Made by a program: the position numbers and the translations under genes. The notes beneath the pieces are model-generated. The model was not told where the DNA came from, searched no databases, and was given only the letters and a program-made list of their open reading frames with translations. DNA of 64,000 bases from Akebia trifoliata. Taxonomy: Eukaryota; Streptophyta; Magnoliopsida; Ranunculales; Lardizabalaceae. The stretch is taken from NCBI GenBank assembly GCA_017979445.1, contig CM030711.1:4216001-4280000 (forward strand), written 5' to 3'. How positions within the stretch are numbered: the first letter of the stretch is position 1; every line of letters begins with the position of its first letter. Shown one piece after another: positions 22,820 to 34,707 of this stretch.

Positions 22820-25639
22820 TCAAACCTCGTTCGTGCTGTTGTTGGTGGTGGTTTCAAGTGTGTAACACGTGTCATCACCTCCTGTGTTCCACAGAAAATT
22901 GGCGTAATTGGCTGCATGGAAAGTGTTACCCGGGTCAGCTGCCATGGCTTCCAAGTATGTCTGTTCCGCTGCTCCTATATCCTTCTTTGCTACCCACAAA
23001 AAACTTGCGTAACGGCTCAGTATTTCAGCATCTAGTGGTTCAACCTGAATCGCTTTATTGAAGTACAACTCCGCTCTGTTATCCATTTGAAATCCATTAA
23101 TTTTATAGAGAGAAAAGGAGGCGTTTGGTTGGGAGTATTAGATTCTGATCTTGGATTGTTAGTTCTACATAATAATTTTTCTGTAGCTGATATCATAATC
23201 TCCTTTTGGGTCCTGCAATTGTGTATCCTTTCTTATTTTTTCAGACAATTTCTTTTTGCTGATTATGTGAGAAATTTTTGTAAGACTGATTTACTGAAAC
23301 ATGCTCTACAAATTGAAAATTTGCCAAAACAGTAGACTATTTTGGGAAATCAATTGTAAATAATTAAAAAAAAAATAATCAATTTTTGTAAATAATTAAA
23401 AAAAAAAATCAATTGTATAAAATAGTAAAAAAAATTCTCCACTTATGAAAAATATTATAATTATGGAAATGATAATTTACCTTTTCAGAATTAAAATGAA
23501 TAGTCTACCACTTTCGAAATTTCAAGTCTTAGTTTCTCTTAACATATGATAGTTCCCCAATTTTTCTAATCCAAATCAAAATGTAATATTTGAGTAGAAT
23601 GATTTAGACATAAAGTGAATACTTTTGATAAATATTTGAGATAACTTGAAGGATTGAAATTGAAGGCGTACCCCTTGACTTTTTCTAGTTTGGAAAACTA
23701 ATAGAAAATGATCTAAACATTATCATCTTCAACATCTGGCCAAACACCCTTGTTTTTTGTACCAAAATAACCATATAGGTTGTATTTAATTAATGTAAAT
23801 TTACTTGCCTTTGATTTACCCAAAGTAAATGACCATTATTAAACTACAAAAATGTGATTATTTGCAATGGCATCTTGTAATTATGTAATGAAATAGTGGA
23901 AATTTTTGAAGCTTAACATACATGTAATTTGATAATTTCAACTAAGTATGGTACATTTTTAACTTTTAATTTATTTTGTGTGAGGGTATAAAGATAAATA
24001 CAAATTAACATCCCTATATTTAATTTATTATTTTACATAAATAATGTAAAACTATCCCACTACAAAAATTCATTAAGGTTTATATCTGTTTTTGTAATTC
24101 TATTTAAAATTAATTTATCCTAGATATTCAAGAGCTAATCAAGGGTTTATGGCTTAAGGTTGAAGATGATGGCATTAAAATGCATCCAAAATGATCCGAG
24201 CTGACTTGATTAGTAAAGAAGGAAATGAAAATTTACCTGTCGTGATCGTGGAAAACCAAGTAGATGAACTGAGCATAATTGGAGAGGAGAAGACAATTCT
24301 GAGGCTCTTGAGACACTGCAAGCTGATACATAAGATCTGTCCTCATGTAATCGACATAATTCTCTGGTTCTATCTCCACCCTCACAGGTGATACAAATCG
24401 TTTCATGGTCTCATGATCAAGAACTTCATCCTTCAACAAAGTTTGCATTCTTGATGCTTCTTCCATTATTGAATCCCACAACTTCACCTCCTCAGAACCC
24501 AAAATCGTTTCTTTGCTTGTTCGGTTCCCAAACGATGATAATTGAGATATCTCATCCGCAAGAAATGTGTGATGGTGGTTAGTTGATAATGATAACGACC
24601 CATCAAACCATCCGTCCCCACCACTATCGGCTCCGTTAGCAATTGGCCTAACTTTCCCTCCTCTACCATTGTTTCCTCCAATATTGAAAGATACAAAAGA
24701 AGTCTTACTTACTAAAGAATTCTTCGACCACTTGTGATTTTGACTATGAGAATTGGTTGATATGTGAGAACTTAGGGGCGGAGGTGGCGGTGAGGCTGCA
24801 ATTGCAATGTTGTGGGACATCGAATGAACGGTGAAATTCGCGAGAAGGATCATTACATACACCATTAGAGATGGTGTGTGTGAGAAAACCTGTTGAAATA
24901 ACCACACAAAAGAAGCTTCAATCTCTCGTTCGACTCGAGAAAGAATCGATTGTAGATCTTGGAAGAAGAGGACCTCTCTCATTTGTAAAGTGTAGCTATG
25001 AATCTCTCTAATTATGAACACCATTGAAGAGAAAGCCTTCTTCATAGAACAATAAGTAGATTCCCCTACTACTCTAAAACCTTTTTCCAATTGTTTCTTT
25101 TTCTTTATGATTCTAAGGGAGAGAGGTAAATCGACTTTGTTCGCTTTTCGCTCGATACTTGCATGAATAAATCTATCTCTTTCTGGCCAAATTGGCAGAT
25201 CCGGACAAATTTTAAGCCATGGAGGTTCCGTAGAATCCATTTTATTCTTCAAGAATTCTTCCTTGAATTTAGAATCTTCATTTGTTAAGTTGTTATGATA
25301 ATCGTCACACGAAAGTTGAAAACTTAGAGCCAATTCTTGAATTTCTTTAGAGAATTCCTCATCCGAGAATCGATCTAAGCTGGGGTTACAAGCTCTCTTT
25401 AGGGTTTTGTCTCTTGATTTCACATTGTCGGAAGAATGAGACCTAAATAGTGTCATTCGAAAAAGAGATAATCGATTGGGCTGGTTAACGAATTGGCAAA
25501 CAAGAACTCGATTGTTCCAATTTTGTTTCTTCGATGAAGGAGAATAAATCAAAGACATTGATGGGTGAGAATTATAGAGAGAATGAGGAACAACGGACTG
25601 CGACCAATTCAAACAGGTCGCAGCAACCTTAATTCCCAT
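22820..25639 (-). CDS. TPR-like superfamily protein, two exons
   Basis: Model: complement(join(22820..23075, 24237..25639)), 552 residues. The ATG at 25639 is chosen because MGIKVAATCLNWSQ resembles the N terminus of the plant TPR-like family that includes Arabidopsis AT2G29670; an in-frame upstream ATG gives only a hydrophobic extension. The exon 1 end CACGAC AG/GTAAAT and the acceptor AACAG/A join in frame to give FHDHDRAELYFNKAIQVEP, a TPR helix pair. Repeats continue through AAEQTYLEAMAADPGN to NYANFLWNTGG near residues 430-540. Residues about 257-271 are hydrophobic (LMVYVMILLANF) and a proline run follows. Family function is not well defined; TPR repeats generally bind proteins. The intron (1161 bp) is AT-rich and non-coding. 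The model appears intact. Confidence 0.85.
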
Positions 25640-27620
25640 CGCTTTGTAATGGAAATCAAAGTCGATAAAAGAAAGAAAAACGAAGAACAAGAAATTATCA
25701 AAGAAGATGAGAAAGAACTCAGATATGGAGCTTATACAAAGTTCCACACAGAGATTAATAAGAAAAAGAGAAATCCAAGTCACGAAAAAGTTTGTGGAAG
25801 AGAGCTTTTTAGTTTTTTCTCTTCTTCAAATTGCAAGTTAGACAATAGAAAGAATTAGAATTATGGTTTTAAGACTCGGTATTTTGTCTCGTCTTGCCTG
25901 GATACCGAGTTGGCTCTTGAGTCATCACATCTCACATGAGATAAATTATATAACTCTATCTACAATTGTATGATTATATATATAAGCAAATAATTATAAT
26001 ATTTTATTATAAAATAAGGTGGATTGGAAGATGCATTTATATAGCTAGATCAGATTTTATTTAGATATATTTTTTTCTGATCGATTATTTAGATATATAG
26101 TTAATATTTAGATTATAAAAGACATAATAATTAAAAAAACAAAAGCACAATTCAGTCAATCGATGCTCTAGAAATATCAAATAAGTCATATTGGTGTTGT
26201 TTCTTGAATGAGTCAATGTGAGGGATGACACACATTGAATATCCTAATGGTTTGGATGATTATTAAAAAATAAGCAAAATTTAGATTCATAGTTTTAAAA
26301 CTTTGAGTCAACTCAAAGCTCATTCGATTCAAATCGATTTAGTTAAATCATTGCTACTCGAATTTTTCAATTTGCCGAGTGAGCAAAAGAAAAATCTTGT
26401 CAACTCTATTGAATCAGCTTGAAAATGAACGTAGTCAAGCCAAAAACCTAGTGGAGTTATCGATTATATATATGATAGAGAACAAAAAAGAATATTTTTT
26501 ATTTTCTAAAACTATTAAAATTATTTGACTCGTCCCAATCATATTGTGAGTTTTGACTCAACACGACTCGTTGGACCTTGGACTTGGAGTCGGATCTTAA
26601 AAATTAATTATGATTGAAATAATATTGCAAGAGTCAAGTATACGTCTATATAGTCTATATACTATACGCCTCTGTCTAAATTTATTAGATTACAAAGAAT
26701 ACGGTTTCGAATACGGGTCATTCAGTTGTTTTATGGATCCGGATGTTTCTCCGGTATGACAGGGCTTTTGCTGACTTTTTTTGTTCAAGAAGCTAACATC
26801 ACGGACTGTTAGATCTATAACTGCCACGTGTTAACATTGACTACCAATAAATGCTACACCCGTGAAACCAAAGATCTCTTTCTTTGAAAGATCGCCACCT
26901 GCAATTTGCTATTAATTCCTGATGACTATAAACCGAATAACAATTTTATTTTTTTACTTTTTTACTTTTTTACAATGAAGTAGTGCGAAAGTCAATTGGT
27001 GGTTCAATATCAAAGACCAAATCTTGACTTTTTGGGGTAGGCTGGAGTGGTTCATCAATCAAAACAGTCACAATTGACACCCTTAGTTGTACCACATTGA
27101 GAACTTTAATGATTCACTTTAAAATTATTTATTTATAATTAAAAGAAAACTGATGGTCAATAATCTTTATATTAATAAAGATAAATGTAATATAAGAAAA
27201 AAAAATTAAAAAATTGGGGCCCCCGACCCCTACTACCCCTAGCAATACCTGGGCTGCTCTTGCTCTTAGAGGCCCCCTCGATGCATAGTTTCAACCCATC
27301 CATGGGGAGGGCTCCTCCATTTAAAATGTATAACTTTCCTCAAACAACTATGACGCAAAGGCAGATTTAGAGCTCATAACGCTTCTGATTCGGCTACATT
27401 TGAAGAGCTCTTTAAGCTTTGCACACCTTAAGGTTTCAATATGGTTCATTAATGATTAAAATGTGAAGAAGAATGGATAGACTGAGGGCTGCGGGACAAA
27501 CAAATGAGGTGCTTCGTAACAAAATAAGTAAGAATGAAAACTACTTTATTCTTTTCAACCTGATGAATGAAAAAAGTACTATATCATGAACTTGGATATA
27601 AAGTGACTTTATTTTTCTTT
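25640..27620. other. Upstream flank of the TPR gene and intergenic DNA
   Basis: The promoter of the TPR-like gene must lie here, but no core element can be assigned with confidence. 26280-26600 is rich in GAGTCAACTC/GACTCG words resembling 40980-41170 and 59290-59470 in copies A and B, suggesting a common old repeat. No gene is seen. Confidence 0.4.
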
Positions 27621-27701
27621 TGATGGGTACGTTTAACTTGAACCCATGACCTTGAAGTTGCAATGTGTGAAAGAAACTGGGTTATGAGTCTAAGCCCGAT
27701 G
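27621..27701 (-). mobile_element. tRNA-derived SINE head, minus strand
   Basis: The complement reads GGGCTTAGACTCATAACCCAG, then ACATTGCAAC and AGGTCATGGGTTCAAG, ending GTACCCATC. It matches the plus-strand copy at 32868-32950 across the whole length. The B-box-like GGTTCAAG is kept, while the A box is degraded. Confidence 0.65.
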
Positions 27702-27802
27702 AAAAAGATATCTTGATTTGATCGAAGGTGCTTATCATCATTTACTTGGACTATTTAGTTTTTCCTTGATTTCTTTTTCAGTTCTGTTTTTTTTTTTTAA
27801 AG

Positions 27803-27958
27803 AGACATGATAAATTGATGTGGTAAATAGTACGTGGTTGACATAACAAGGGTAAAGAACTATAGATCTTTTTCTTGGGGATACACACAGAAAAAGATTT
27901 ACGATCCTTGCCAATGTCACATCAACCACATACTATTTACCACATCGATTTATCGTGT
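27803..27958. mobile_element. Fold-back MITE with GATGTGGTAAATAGTA ends
   Basis: The ends GATAAATTGATGTGGTAAAT and its near-complement (27930-27957) form inverted repeats of about 45 bp. The centre contains AGATCTTTTTCTTGGGGATACAC, a core shared with the hairpins at 52935-53065, 55490-55615 and 62075-62200. Confidence 0.75.
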
Positions 27959-30020
27959 GAATTTATCAATAGCCTTTAAAAAATAGGCATAATTAATTTA
28001 TGTGTATGTTGAATAAAATCAAAATTTCACTGCCAATCAGCAATGTTGACCACATCTTGCATTTTGCAAGGGGTATCCCCTAATATTGCAAATTTTGGCT
28101 GGGGGAGGGGCTGGGGCCGGGGAGTGACACTGACTTTTTCAAAAATTTTGATTTTTTAAATAAATTTAATCGAACCTACTAAACTAAATTAGGGAGGTTT
28201 ACATCTTGGTATCATATCTCATCTTGTATATGTTTGTTATCGAAATGACCATATGGCTATCTCAAACACGTAGTTTTTTCTTTCTTTTAATTCTCTAAAC
28301 AAGAATAACGAAGATGATGAAAAAGAAGATTTCAGTGATGATGTCTCATTCTCCCACGAACGATATCAAGATGACTCATCTTAATTATCTTGATTTCTGA
28401 TAATTTTTTAAAAGAGACGTGATATTCTGACTCACCCTAATTTTTAAATGATTGCAGCGACATGTTTTACACCACCATCGAGATGTTGTCCATTTTTTCA
28501 ATGCTTTCTACAACATCATTGGATCCTGTAAAATGGATGGCATACCAGCGATGTAAAAGATAATTGTAACTAATAGTTTTTCCCCAATCCTAACCCTATA
28601 CCTAATATTCACCAAAACCAAGAAAGATACGCCTCAATCACCTTTGAGTTTTATATTTGGCATTCCATCACAATCATAATCTAGAGAAATATTTTCTCTA
28701 TTTCATTGAAATTTCGCAAAGAATTTTCCTTCCTAATACACCGTTCTTTTTGAATCACATAGCACCCATTGATTGGTGTCAATGGATTTGTTTCACCAGT
28801 TTAGAATCTTAATCAAACCAGATTGGCCTTTCACGAGATACGCACAATAATTGTAGAACATAACATTTGCATGACATGCTATTTTTATCTTGATAGTTAC
28901 AACCACCATGGAATGATCCCTCGAATGAACTCTCTTTCACACAACTTTTTACTGATTGGGCTATTCGAGATGGTCCATTCGTCTGCACTCCTTTGTTTGT
29001 TACTCAATTCTTAAGATAATATCCAAAAGAAGAAGACATCGTTAGGGCCCCTTCACATTGACTTGTACACGCCACTGCCACGACCATATCCTTATCTACT
29101 CATCCATCTCTCTCTCTCTCTCTCTCTCACAAATATCTTATTCTTCATCACTGTGTAGCTGCTAGAAATTGCAGTAGATATGGTTTTTCTCTTTGTCACA
29201 CACATACCAATCGTTAGAACCATATCTGTACTATATGTATTAGAATTTCTTTTTCTATACTGGTAAAGGAGCAAAAGCAGTGATGTATTAGACCAAAATT
29301 GCTGGCGCAGCTGTGCTTTTAAAACATTTGTCGTAAGAGGCATGCCCATTTTTGGCTGCGACACAGTCACATATACGATTTTACATTTGTATCCTTCGTG
29401 TGAACGTCAAATAAAAGACCATTGATACAAAATTATTATAAAAAAGCCAGAACTATATTTAGGGTTTATTTCAGGTTGAAGGATAAAAATAAATTTTGCT
29501 GAATATATATTTGGAAAAAAGACAATTCATTCGTATGAATTTCTAAAAAGGGTATAAGGATAAATTAAGTTTGATTTCCGTATAGAACATACCCATTTTG
29601 ATAAAATAAAATAAATTCCAAAATGGCTATGTGGCCATTTTGCTAACTGTTTAAAAAACTTGGCAATTGGTCCAGTAATTTCCATAGAATGCCCGCCCAC
29701 TTTGGTACAACACATTCTTTTTGAACCCCAACATATATGACATTATTATTCTGGAGAATAATCTTGTAATTTGCAATAATAATATAATTTTAACTTTTCA
29801 GACTAAAAGAAGCCAAATTGCTCTTAATGTCTAAATTTAGAAACCAACCATAGATATCCATTCTAATCTCTTAACTCTAAAAAAATTATTTTGACTTCTA
29901 ATCTATAAGTTGTTCTGAAAAAAATACTACTATTTCAAAAATTCAAGCAAATATTTTTTTTGAGAGAGAACAATTATAATGTATTTTTACAAAATATAGA
30001 ATTTTTTTGTACTCTTATTG
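27959..30020. other. Intergenic DNA without a recognisable gene
   Basis: AT-rich. It holds a G-rich patch (about 28095-28125), a (CT)n microsatellite at 29106-29127 and scattered short reading frames without family resemblance. 29940-30020 leads into repeat copy A. Confidence 0.4.
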
Positions 30021-31210
30021 GAGGAATTTTTCGAATCTTCCACTTCTCAAGATCCGCACTATAATTAAAGTGGCTCTCCTGTTTTCTTCTCTAATGATTC
30101 ACTGAATTTTTTGTCATCTTTTCTGGTGAATCTTTCTTTTCTAGATCGCTTTCTTCATTTGCCTTGACCTGAAAAGACATTGGTGTGATGTCGTCTAAAG
30201 AGCCTTCGACGTTCAAGCTAATAACTGATTAAAACTGCAAAACAGGAAGAAATATGAGCGCTAGAATTGTGTGCCTTGTGGTTTCAATGGAAGAAACCTC
30301 CTTATTTTATACAGTAAACTCTTTAATGAGGATAATAAATTTAATTGTAATTACTCACTTATGTTGTCTACCATTTATGATAATGAAGATCCCATCCTCA
30401 TGATTCTTGTAACATACATAAGAGTAACCTTAAATATGTAATTGTTTCATCTTGGTGACTGTTCAGTTCCTCGAATTGACTTGGTTGATTTATGTGTCTG
30501 CAACTCTGTTGGATACAATACATTTTTTACTTTGACAATAGAGCATGTTGTAATGACTTTTGCTACTTGATTAATTTTATGGCGACTAGTTATAATACTT
30601 TGCTATGTTGTTGCTGAGGTAGCTTTACACAATTTCGTTAATGTATCAATCTTCTTAAAGTAATTCAAAAAAGTAGGAGGGAGAGGATTAATAATAGTAG
30701 TAGTAGTATTAGCTATTGAGCAAGAGTAAGAGAAGGATAAATAACAATAATATTAGCTACAACAAGAGCATGAGAAGAAATAAAAGGAAAATAAACAATA
30801 GCATCAACTACTAAGAAAGAGAAGAAACAACAGCATAAGCTAATGAGTAGGAGTAGGAGTAGGAGAAGTAGATGCAACGATAATAGTTATTGCTAATGAA
30901 AAAACTCGATCAAATCACTTTACATCTCTATGGGGAGGCCGACCCACCTAAGGATTGGAAAATGAGGGGTTGGCTGTCATGAGGAGGCCAAACCACTAAG
31001 ATGTACCACGGTGTAGGGTTGGCCATGGTAACTGAACCACTTAGATGTAACATATAGATGAGAGGGTTAAGCCAAGGAAACTGAACCACCTTGAACCATT
31101 TTGAGGGAGCAAGAAAGGGAATGACCAAGGTAACTAAACCACTTAAACAAACACAATAGAGGGGCCATTGGCCAAAGAGGCCGATCCTGATGCATTTTCG
31201 AATTGGATTT
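30021..31210 (+). repeat. Large repeat, copy A, left part
   Basis: Matches 57336-58585 (copy B) from TTTTTCG(A/T)ATCTTCCACT to GAATTGG(A/G)TTT. It contains a compound array of AGTAGG/AGTAGTA/GAGTAAGAG words (30684-30870) and a stretch with repeated AACCACTTAGATGTA(A/C)CA phrases. It breaks at 31210/31211 and resumes at 40241. Confidence 0.8.
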
Positions 31211-31256
31211 GACAAAAAATGTGGAAGCAATATTTTAGATCATGGATAAAACTTAC

Positions 31257-32225
31257 CAAAGTAGATCGAAGGGCTTGTCGAAGACTGACTGATTGTTTCC
31301 GGGGCTGCAACCAACTTGTGCCACAGCAAGGAAACAACAGAGAGACATAACTCTTGTTTATCGGCGAGTACAGACTTTAGAAGAACTTGGGCACTACAAT
31401 TAAATCCAATATGTCTGTCCCTTATAAGGAAATTAGCCAAATCTGATGCATCCTTTTCCAATGAGGACACCCTTGTATCCTTCATGAATGTCAATGAGGT
31501 TATACAATGAGGACACCCTTGTATAAATTTCATTAGCCCACTTACACTGCATAAATACAGAGATAGCACGCGTGCACGCCTTCGATCGTCCAAATAGTTC
31601 GGAAACATGAGCAGTAACCATAGCTGCAGCGACTATCTCATTTGAACTATAACTCCATGAAGTGCCAATGGTAGATGGCTTTAGTGAAAATAGTGCTTCT
31701 AAGATTCCTAATATCCTTTGAGCATATTGTATGGCAGCACACAAACCATTTTGTAACCCATTTGAAGAACCATTAAGTTTTGCAAGCTTGGCCATGCTAG
31801 GTACATCTTTAGAAATCAATGGGAACATCTGAAATTCACAAGCCAAAGCACACACAGAAGCCAGAATATAAGAATCAAATGCTGCCACGGGCCCTTGTTT
31901 TCTTACTTTTATTGCTTTTGCATCCTTTTGTATTCCATTTCTTGATTGCAAGTCCTCGGTAGCATCATTAGTAGAACATATATCACCACTTCTTGTTCTC
32001 TTGCTTCCATTGGGTCGAGCTTTGTGACTGACACACACGGTTAACACCACAAACAGCAAGCGAGAAGCAAGAGCCATAGACGCATGTGATTCCAGGAGTG
32101 GTAAATACAGGTTCCATGATAAAACAGGAAGGTCGTAATGGGGTTGCAACTATGATTTCAGGAATATCAACGGCTGAGGAAGTTAAAGGAATCAGGCCAT
32201 AAGCAGCTTCCCAAATAGTACAAAT
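31257..32225 (-). pseudogene. GI: GIGANTEA fragment (captured, broken)
   Basis: GIGANTEA is the large plant clock and flowering-time protein. The minus strand carries, in GI order, AAYGLIPLTSSAVDIPEII, a jump to VLSWNLYLPLL, ASRLLFVVLTVCVSH, GPVAAFDSYILASVCALACE, LEALFSLKPSTIGTSWSYS, RVSSLYNLIDIH, then DASDLANF, RHIGFNCSAQVLL and VVSLLWHKLVAAPET. A splice donor GTAAGT (complement of 31251-31256) ends it. Compared with family knowledge, segments of roughly 80 and 100 residues are missing and the frame shifts at least twice. An 18-bp ATGAGGACACCCTTGTAT repeat (31461 and 31507) marks one scar. It represents the N-terminal to middle part of GI only and cannot encode a working protein. Confidence 0.85.
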
Positions 32226-32231
32226 TCTCTA

Positions 32232-32474
32232 TTAATCCACTTGAGTGTGCTTAGAAGATCTCTTATCCTCAAAGTCTCCTTGCTTCAACACACCCAAGAT
32301 CTTAAACTTGAAATCAGACCTATCCCCTCCTGCATCACCATCCTCCACCTCCATCTCCTCATCATCTCTTCCATCCTCAATCTCCATACTCGGGTCCTCA
32401 TTGGTATCAGCCAAAGCAGTTATGTCCACGGCCATCTCTGTCTCCTCCGATGATCCATTCTGAGAGAGTTGCAA
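32232..32474 (-). pseudogene. Unidentified acidic gene fragment
   Basis: An open frame on the minus strand with an acidic stretch (SMEIEDGRDDEEMEVEDGD) followed by FKFKILGVLKQGDF. Codon-like quality and its position between the GI and Pumilio fragments suggest a captured exon, but I do not recognise the parent gene. It abuts the Pumilio piece at a duplicated TCCGATGATCCATTCT. Confidence 0.4.
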
Positions 32475-32509
32475 TGCTTGTGTGTTTTATTCTTCCGATG
32501 ATCCATTCT
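32446..32509. repeat. 16-bp direct repeat at a capture junction
   Basis: TCCGATGATCCATTCT occurs at 32446-32461 and 32494-32509, at the border between the acidic and Pumilio fragments. Confidence 0.85.
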
Positions 32510-32563
32510 AGGATATGCTTTCCAACCACATCTACTGATATAAATCTTGCAGAATTGGCAAAC

Positions 32564-32760
32564 CTGTAGAGGCTCATTTTCATTAGTGGAGCCAAGCATC
32601 TCATTCACCAAGATCTGACGTTCTGCAGGACCACCAAAAGCTAAGCACTTCTCCACAACATTAGAAGCAAACTTCTGCTGGCTCATTTGAACTATCTGCC
32701 CAGTTAATTTCTTGGTTATGGAAGAGCGTTCGTGTGGCTTGTCATGCTCTATTACATGTT
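32564..32760 (-). pseudogene. Pumilio-family RNA-binding protein fragment
   Basis: Pumilio proteins bind 3' UTRs through eight PUF repeats. The minus strand reads [36 protein letters not shown] and [16 protein letters not shown], corresponding to the late repeats of the PUF domain, with the RNA-contact pattern S-N-V-V-E-K visible. It ends at a splice donor (CTACAG/GTTTGC, exon edge 32564). The upstream edge near 32760 lacks a few residues of the expected NYVVQH. It is a single captured exon, not a gene. Confidence 0.8.
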
Positions 32761-32867
32761 GTTACCAATACAAGCAATAAATCAATTGGAAGAACATGTG
32801 AACTATATTATTTTAAGCACACGAAGCTACAAAGTCAACAGTTTACAAGTATATATGGTGTGGGGAA

Positions 32868-32950
32868 GGGCTTAGACCCATAGCTCAGTTGGTTTGCCAC
32901 ATTGCAAAGCAACTTTGAGGTCGTGGGTTCAAGTCCAGCTTACCCATCCC
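32868..32950 (+). mobile_element. tRNA-derived SINE head
   Basis: Contains an A-box-like TAGCTCAGTTGG (32881-32892) and a B-box-like GGTTCAAGTCC (32926-32936) at tRNA-like spacing, but its ends cannot pair as an acceptor stem, so it is not a tRNA gene. A second copy in the opposite orientation lies at 27621-27701. It is followed by (TA)n. Confidence 0.7.
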
Positions 32951-32970
32951 AAATATATATATATATATAT

Positions 32971-33088
32971 ATGGCGGGGGGAATGAATGAGATCAGTGAT
33001 ATTGTGAGCAGAACTGCTGCATTATATATATATATATGGCGGGGGGAATGAATGAGATCAGTGATATTGTGAGCAGAACTATTGCATT
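32971..33088. repeat. 65-bp tandem duplication next to (TA)n
   Basis: ATGGCGGGGGGAATGAATGA through GCAGAACT(G/A)(C/T)TGCATT occurs at 32971 and again at 33036, each preceded by (TA)n. Confidence 0.9.
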
Positions 33089-33659
33089 CTAGAAGGTTGG
33101 GGAGCATATAGATCAACTGTATGTGCATGTGTTTCTTCTAGTCTGAAAACGTGATTGAAGCACCCAATAGACTAATTGGTATTATGATATCTATGCTTTT
33201 GTCTTAATTTTTGTTATACCACTGTTTTCCATCTAATTTCATAATGTGACTCAGGTTTATGTTCCACTGTTTTCCGTCGGTAGTCGTCGCTAATAGTCCC
33301 ATCGCAAACACTTTTTGAAAACAATTCACAGAGACATCGGTAGGTACATGACTTATAGCGATACAGAAGCCAACATAGTTACTAATGTGGAGCTCACATA
33401 TTAATACATTCACAAACACTTTTTGAATGTGGAAAGTGTACTGGCATTGGCTGTTACCATCCTTAGAACAAGTCTTCCATTTAATCTATATAAGCTTTGT
33501 ACAGTCAAAAGTAAGAGGTGGGAGTAGGGAAAAAAAATATCACCTAGAAACAGAGATTAAGAGCATCATCTCCTTGTGAATTCCTGAGGCTCGAGAATCC
33601 ACAAAGTCCCCAATTGTTGATGAATTGGACCATGATTCATATGGACAATTAGCTTGAGA

Positions 33660-33972
33660 AGCCTACAAAGCGATCATTCCCACAACTTAGAAGAAGTTCT
33701 GGCTGAAGAAGATTGCAGTGATGCCCCACAAGTTTTGTTGTTCGAGCGCATATCCACCCTGCAAAAAGCATAGGAGAATAATAGAACCCAATTTAGTATA
33801 AATACTTGTATTTTGTAATAATAACTGTGCTATAATAATAAAATAAAGTGCCAAGTAAACCACAAAAAAAGATTACTCACAAGTAGAGAAATCCAAAGCT
33901 ATTAGCAACAAGCACAAGACCATTGTCTAAATTGATGTCCATACCATACAACATTCTCCAGTTAGCTGGGCC
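33660..33972 (-). pseudogene. WD40 protein fragment, DDB2-like, two exons
   Basis: Two exons on the minus strand join in frame: 33881-33972 (ANWRMLYGMDINLDNGLV, ending FGFLYL at a GTGAGT donor) and an exon starting at 33758 (VDMRSNNKT). The 122-bp intron is retained with a TTTTTGCAG acceptor. The sequence resembles the WD40 propeller of plant DDB2 (DNA damage-binding protein 2, UV-damage recognition with DDB1/CUL4). The assignment to DDB2 rather than another WD40 protein is from memory of the family. After about 25 residues the second exon runs out of resemblance. It is a captured fragment. Confidence 0.55.
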
Positions 33973-34114
33973 CTAGGAAAAAGACCATATGCGAATCAGT
34001 CTAGACGATAAATAAAACTAGTAGTTGCCATCATCACTTATCATAGATTAAGAATGCTAAGGACAGCGAAAGAAACAGTAATAAAAATAAGCAATACAAT
34101 TGCTTATTGCAAAG

Positions 34115-34195
34115 CTACTCGCTGAGTCCTATGATCTTAAATTCCATATTGTTGTGAATCTCCTTAACCCTCAACTTCTTCAGCATTTCTTTGGC
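34115..34195 (-). pseudogene. Argonaute (AGO4-group) fragment
   Basis: After an acceptor TGTGCAG (complement of 34196-34202) the minus strand reads AKEMLKKLRVKEIHNNMEFK and IIGLSE, then a stop. This fits the segment near the PAZ domain of AGO4/6/9-type Argonautes, where KAK..LKNLR and EFKI.GLSE are conserved. Only about 26 residues are present, so the assignment rests on one exon piece. Confidence 0.5.
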
Positions 34196-34707
34196 CTGCA
34201 CACACCCAAATGATACAGGATGACCACATGAACAGAAAATAAGCAAATAAGAATTGAGAACTAAAACAATATCCCTCACATTCTAGTTGGTAAGTAAGAA
34301 GTCCAAAGTTACTTACAACTCAAACCTAAACTCATCCCTGATTTAGAAGCTCAAGCTCAAGTTGAATTGTGCTTGGGTTGAGAGTTGATCCAAGGGTGGG
34401 TTCACTTCAACCAGCCAAGGTTGGTTGGAGCCCGAGTGCTTATGCATTTGCTTCCATTTCACCAAACAATTCTAAGGTTTAGATTCTGTTGAGATTCCAT
34501 ATGAAGTTCAAAAAAATGAATCAAAAACCATTGGATTGTTTCTGAAATGTTGCTCAGGAGGAAGCAATGGTATTTAGCTATCATGAGACCCACGATTACA
34601 AGCCTAACTTAAGCCTTTGTATTCATTGTGCGTAAGCAAAGCAACCATTTATTACTTACCAACCACAAACAACTACCTATGCATCCAAAAGGATCAAAGC
34701 CTCTTTG

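Noticed and set aside
22858..23061. Plus-strand 67-codon frame
   Set aside because: It is the shadow of exon 2 of the TPR-like gene on the other strand.
32868..32950. Possible tRNA gene
   Set aside because: The A and B boxes are present but the ends do not form an acceptor stem and a second dispersed copy exists, so a SINE is more likely.
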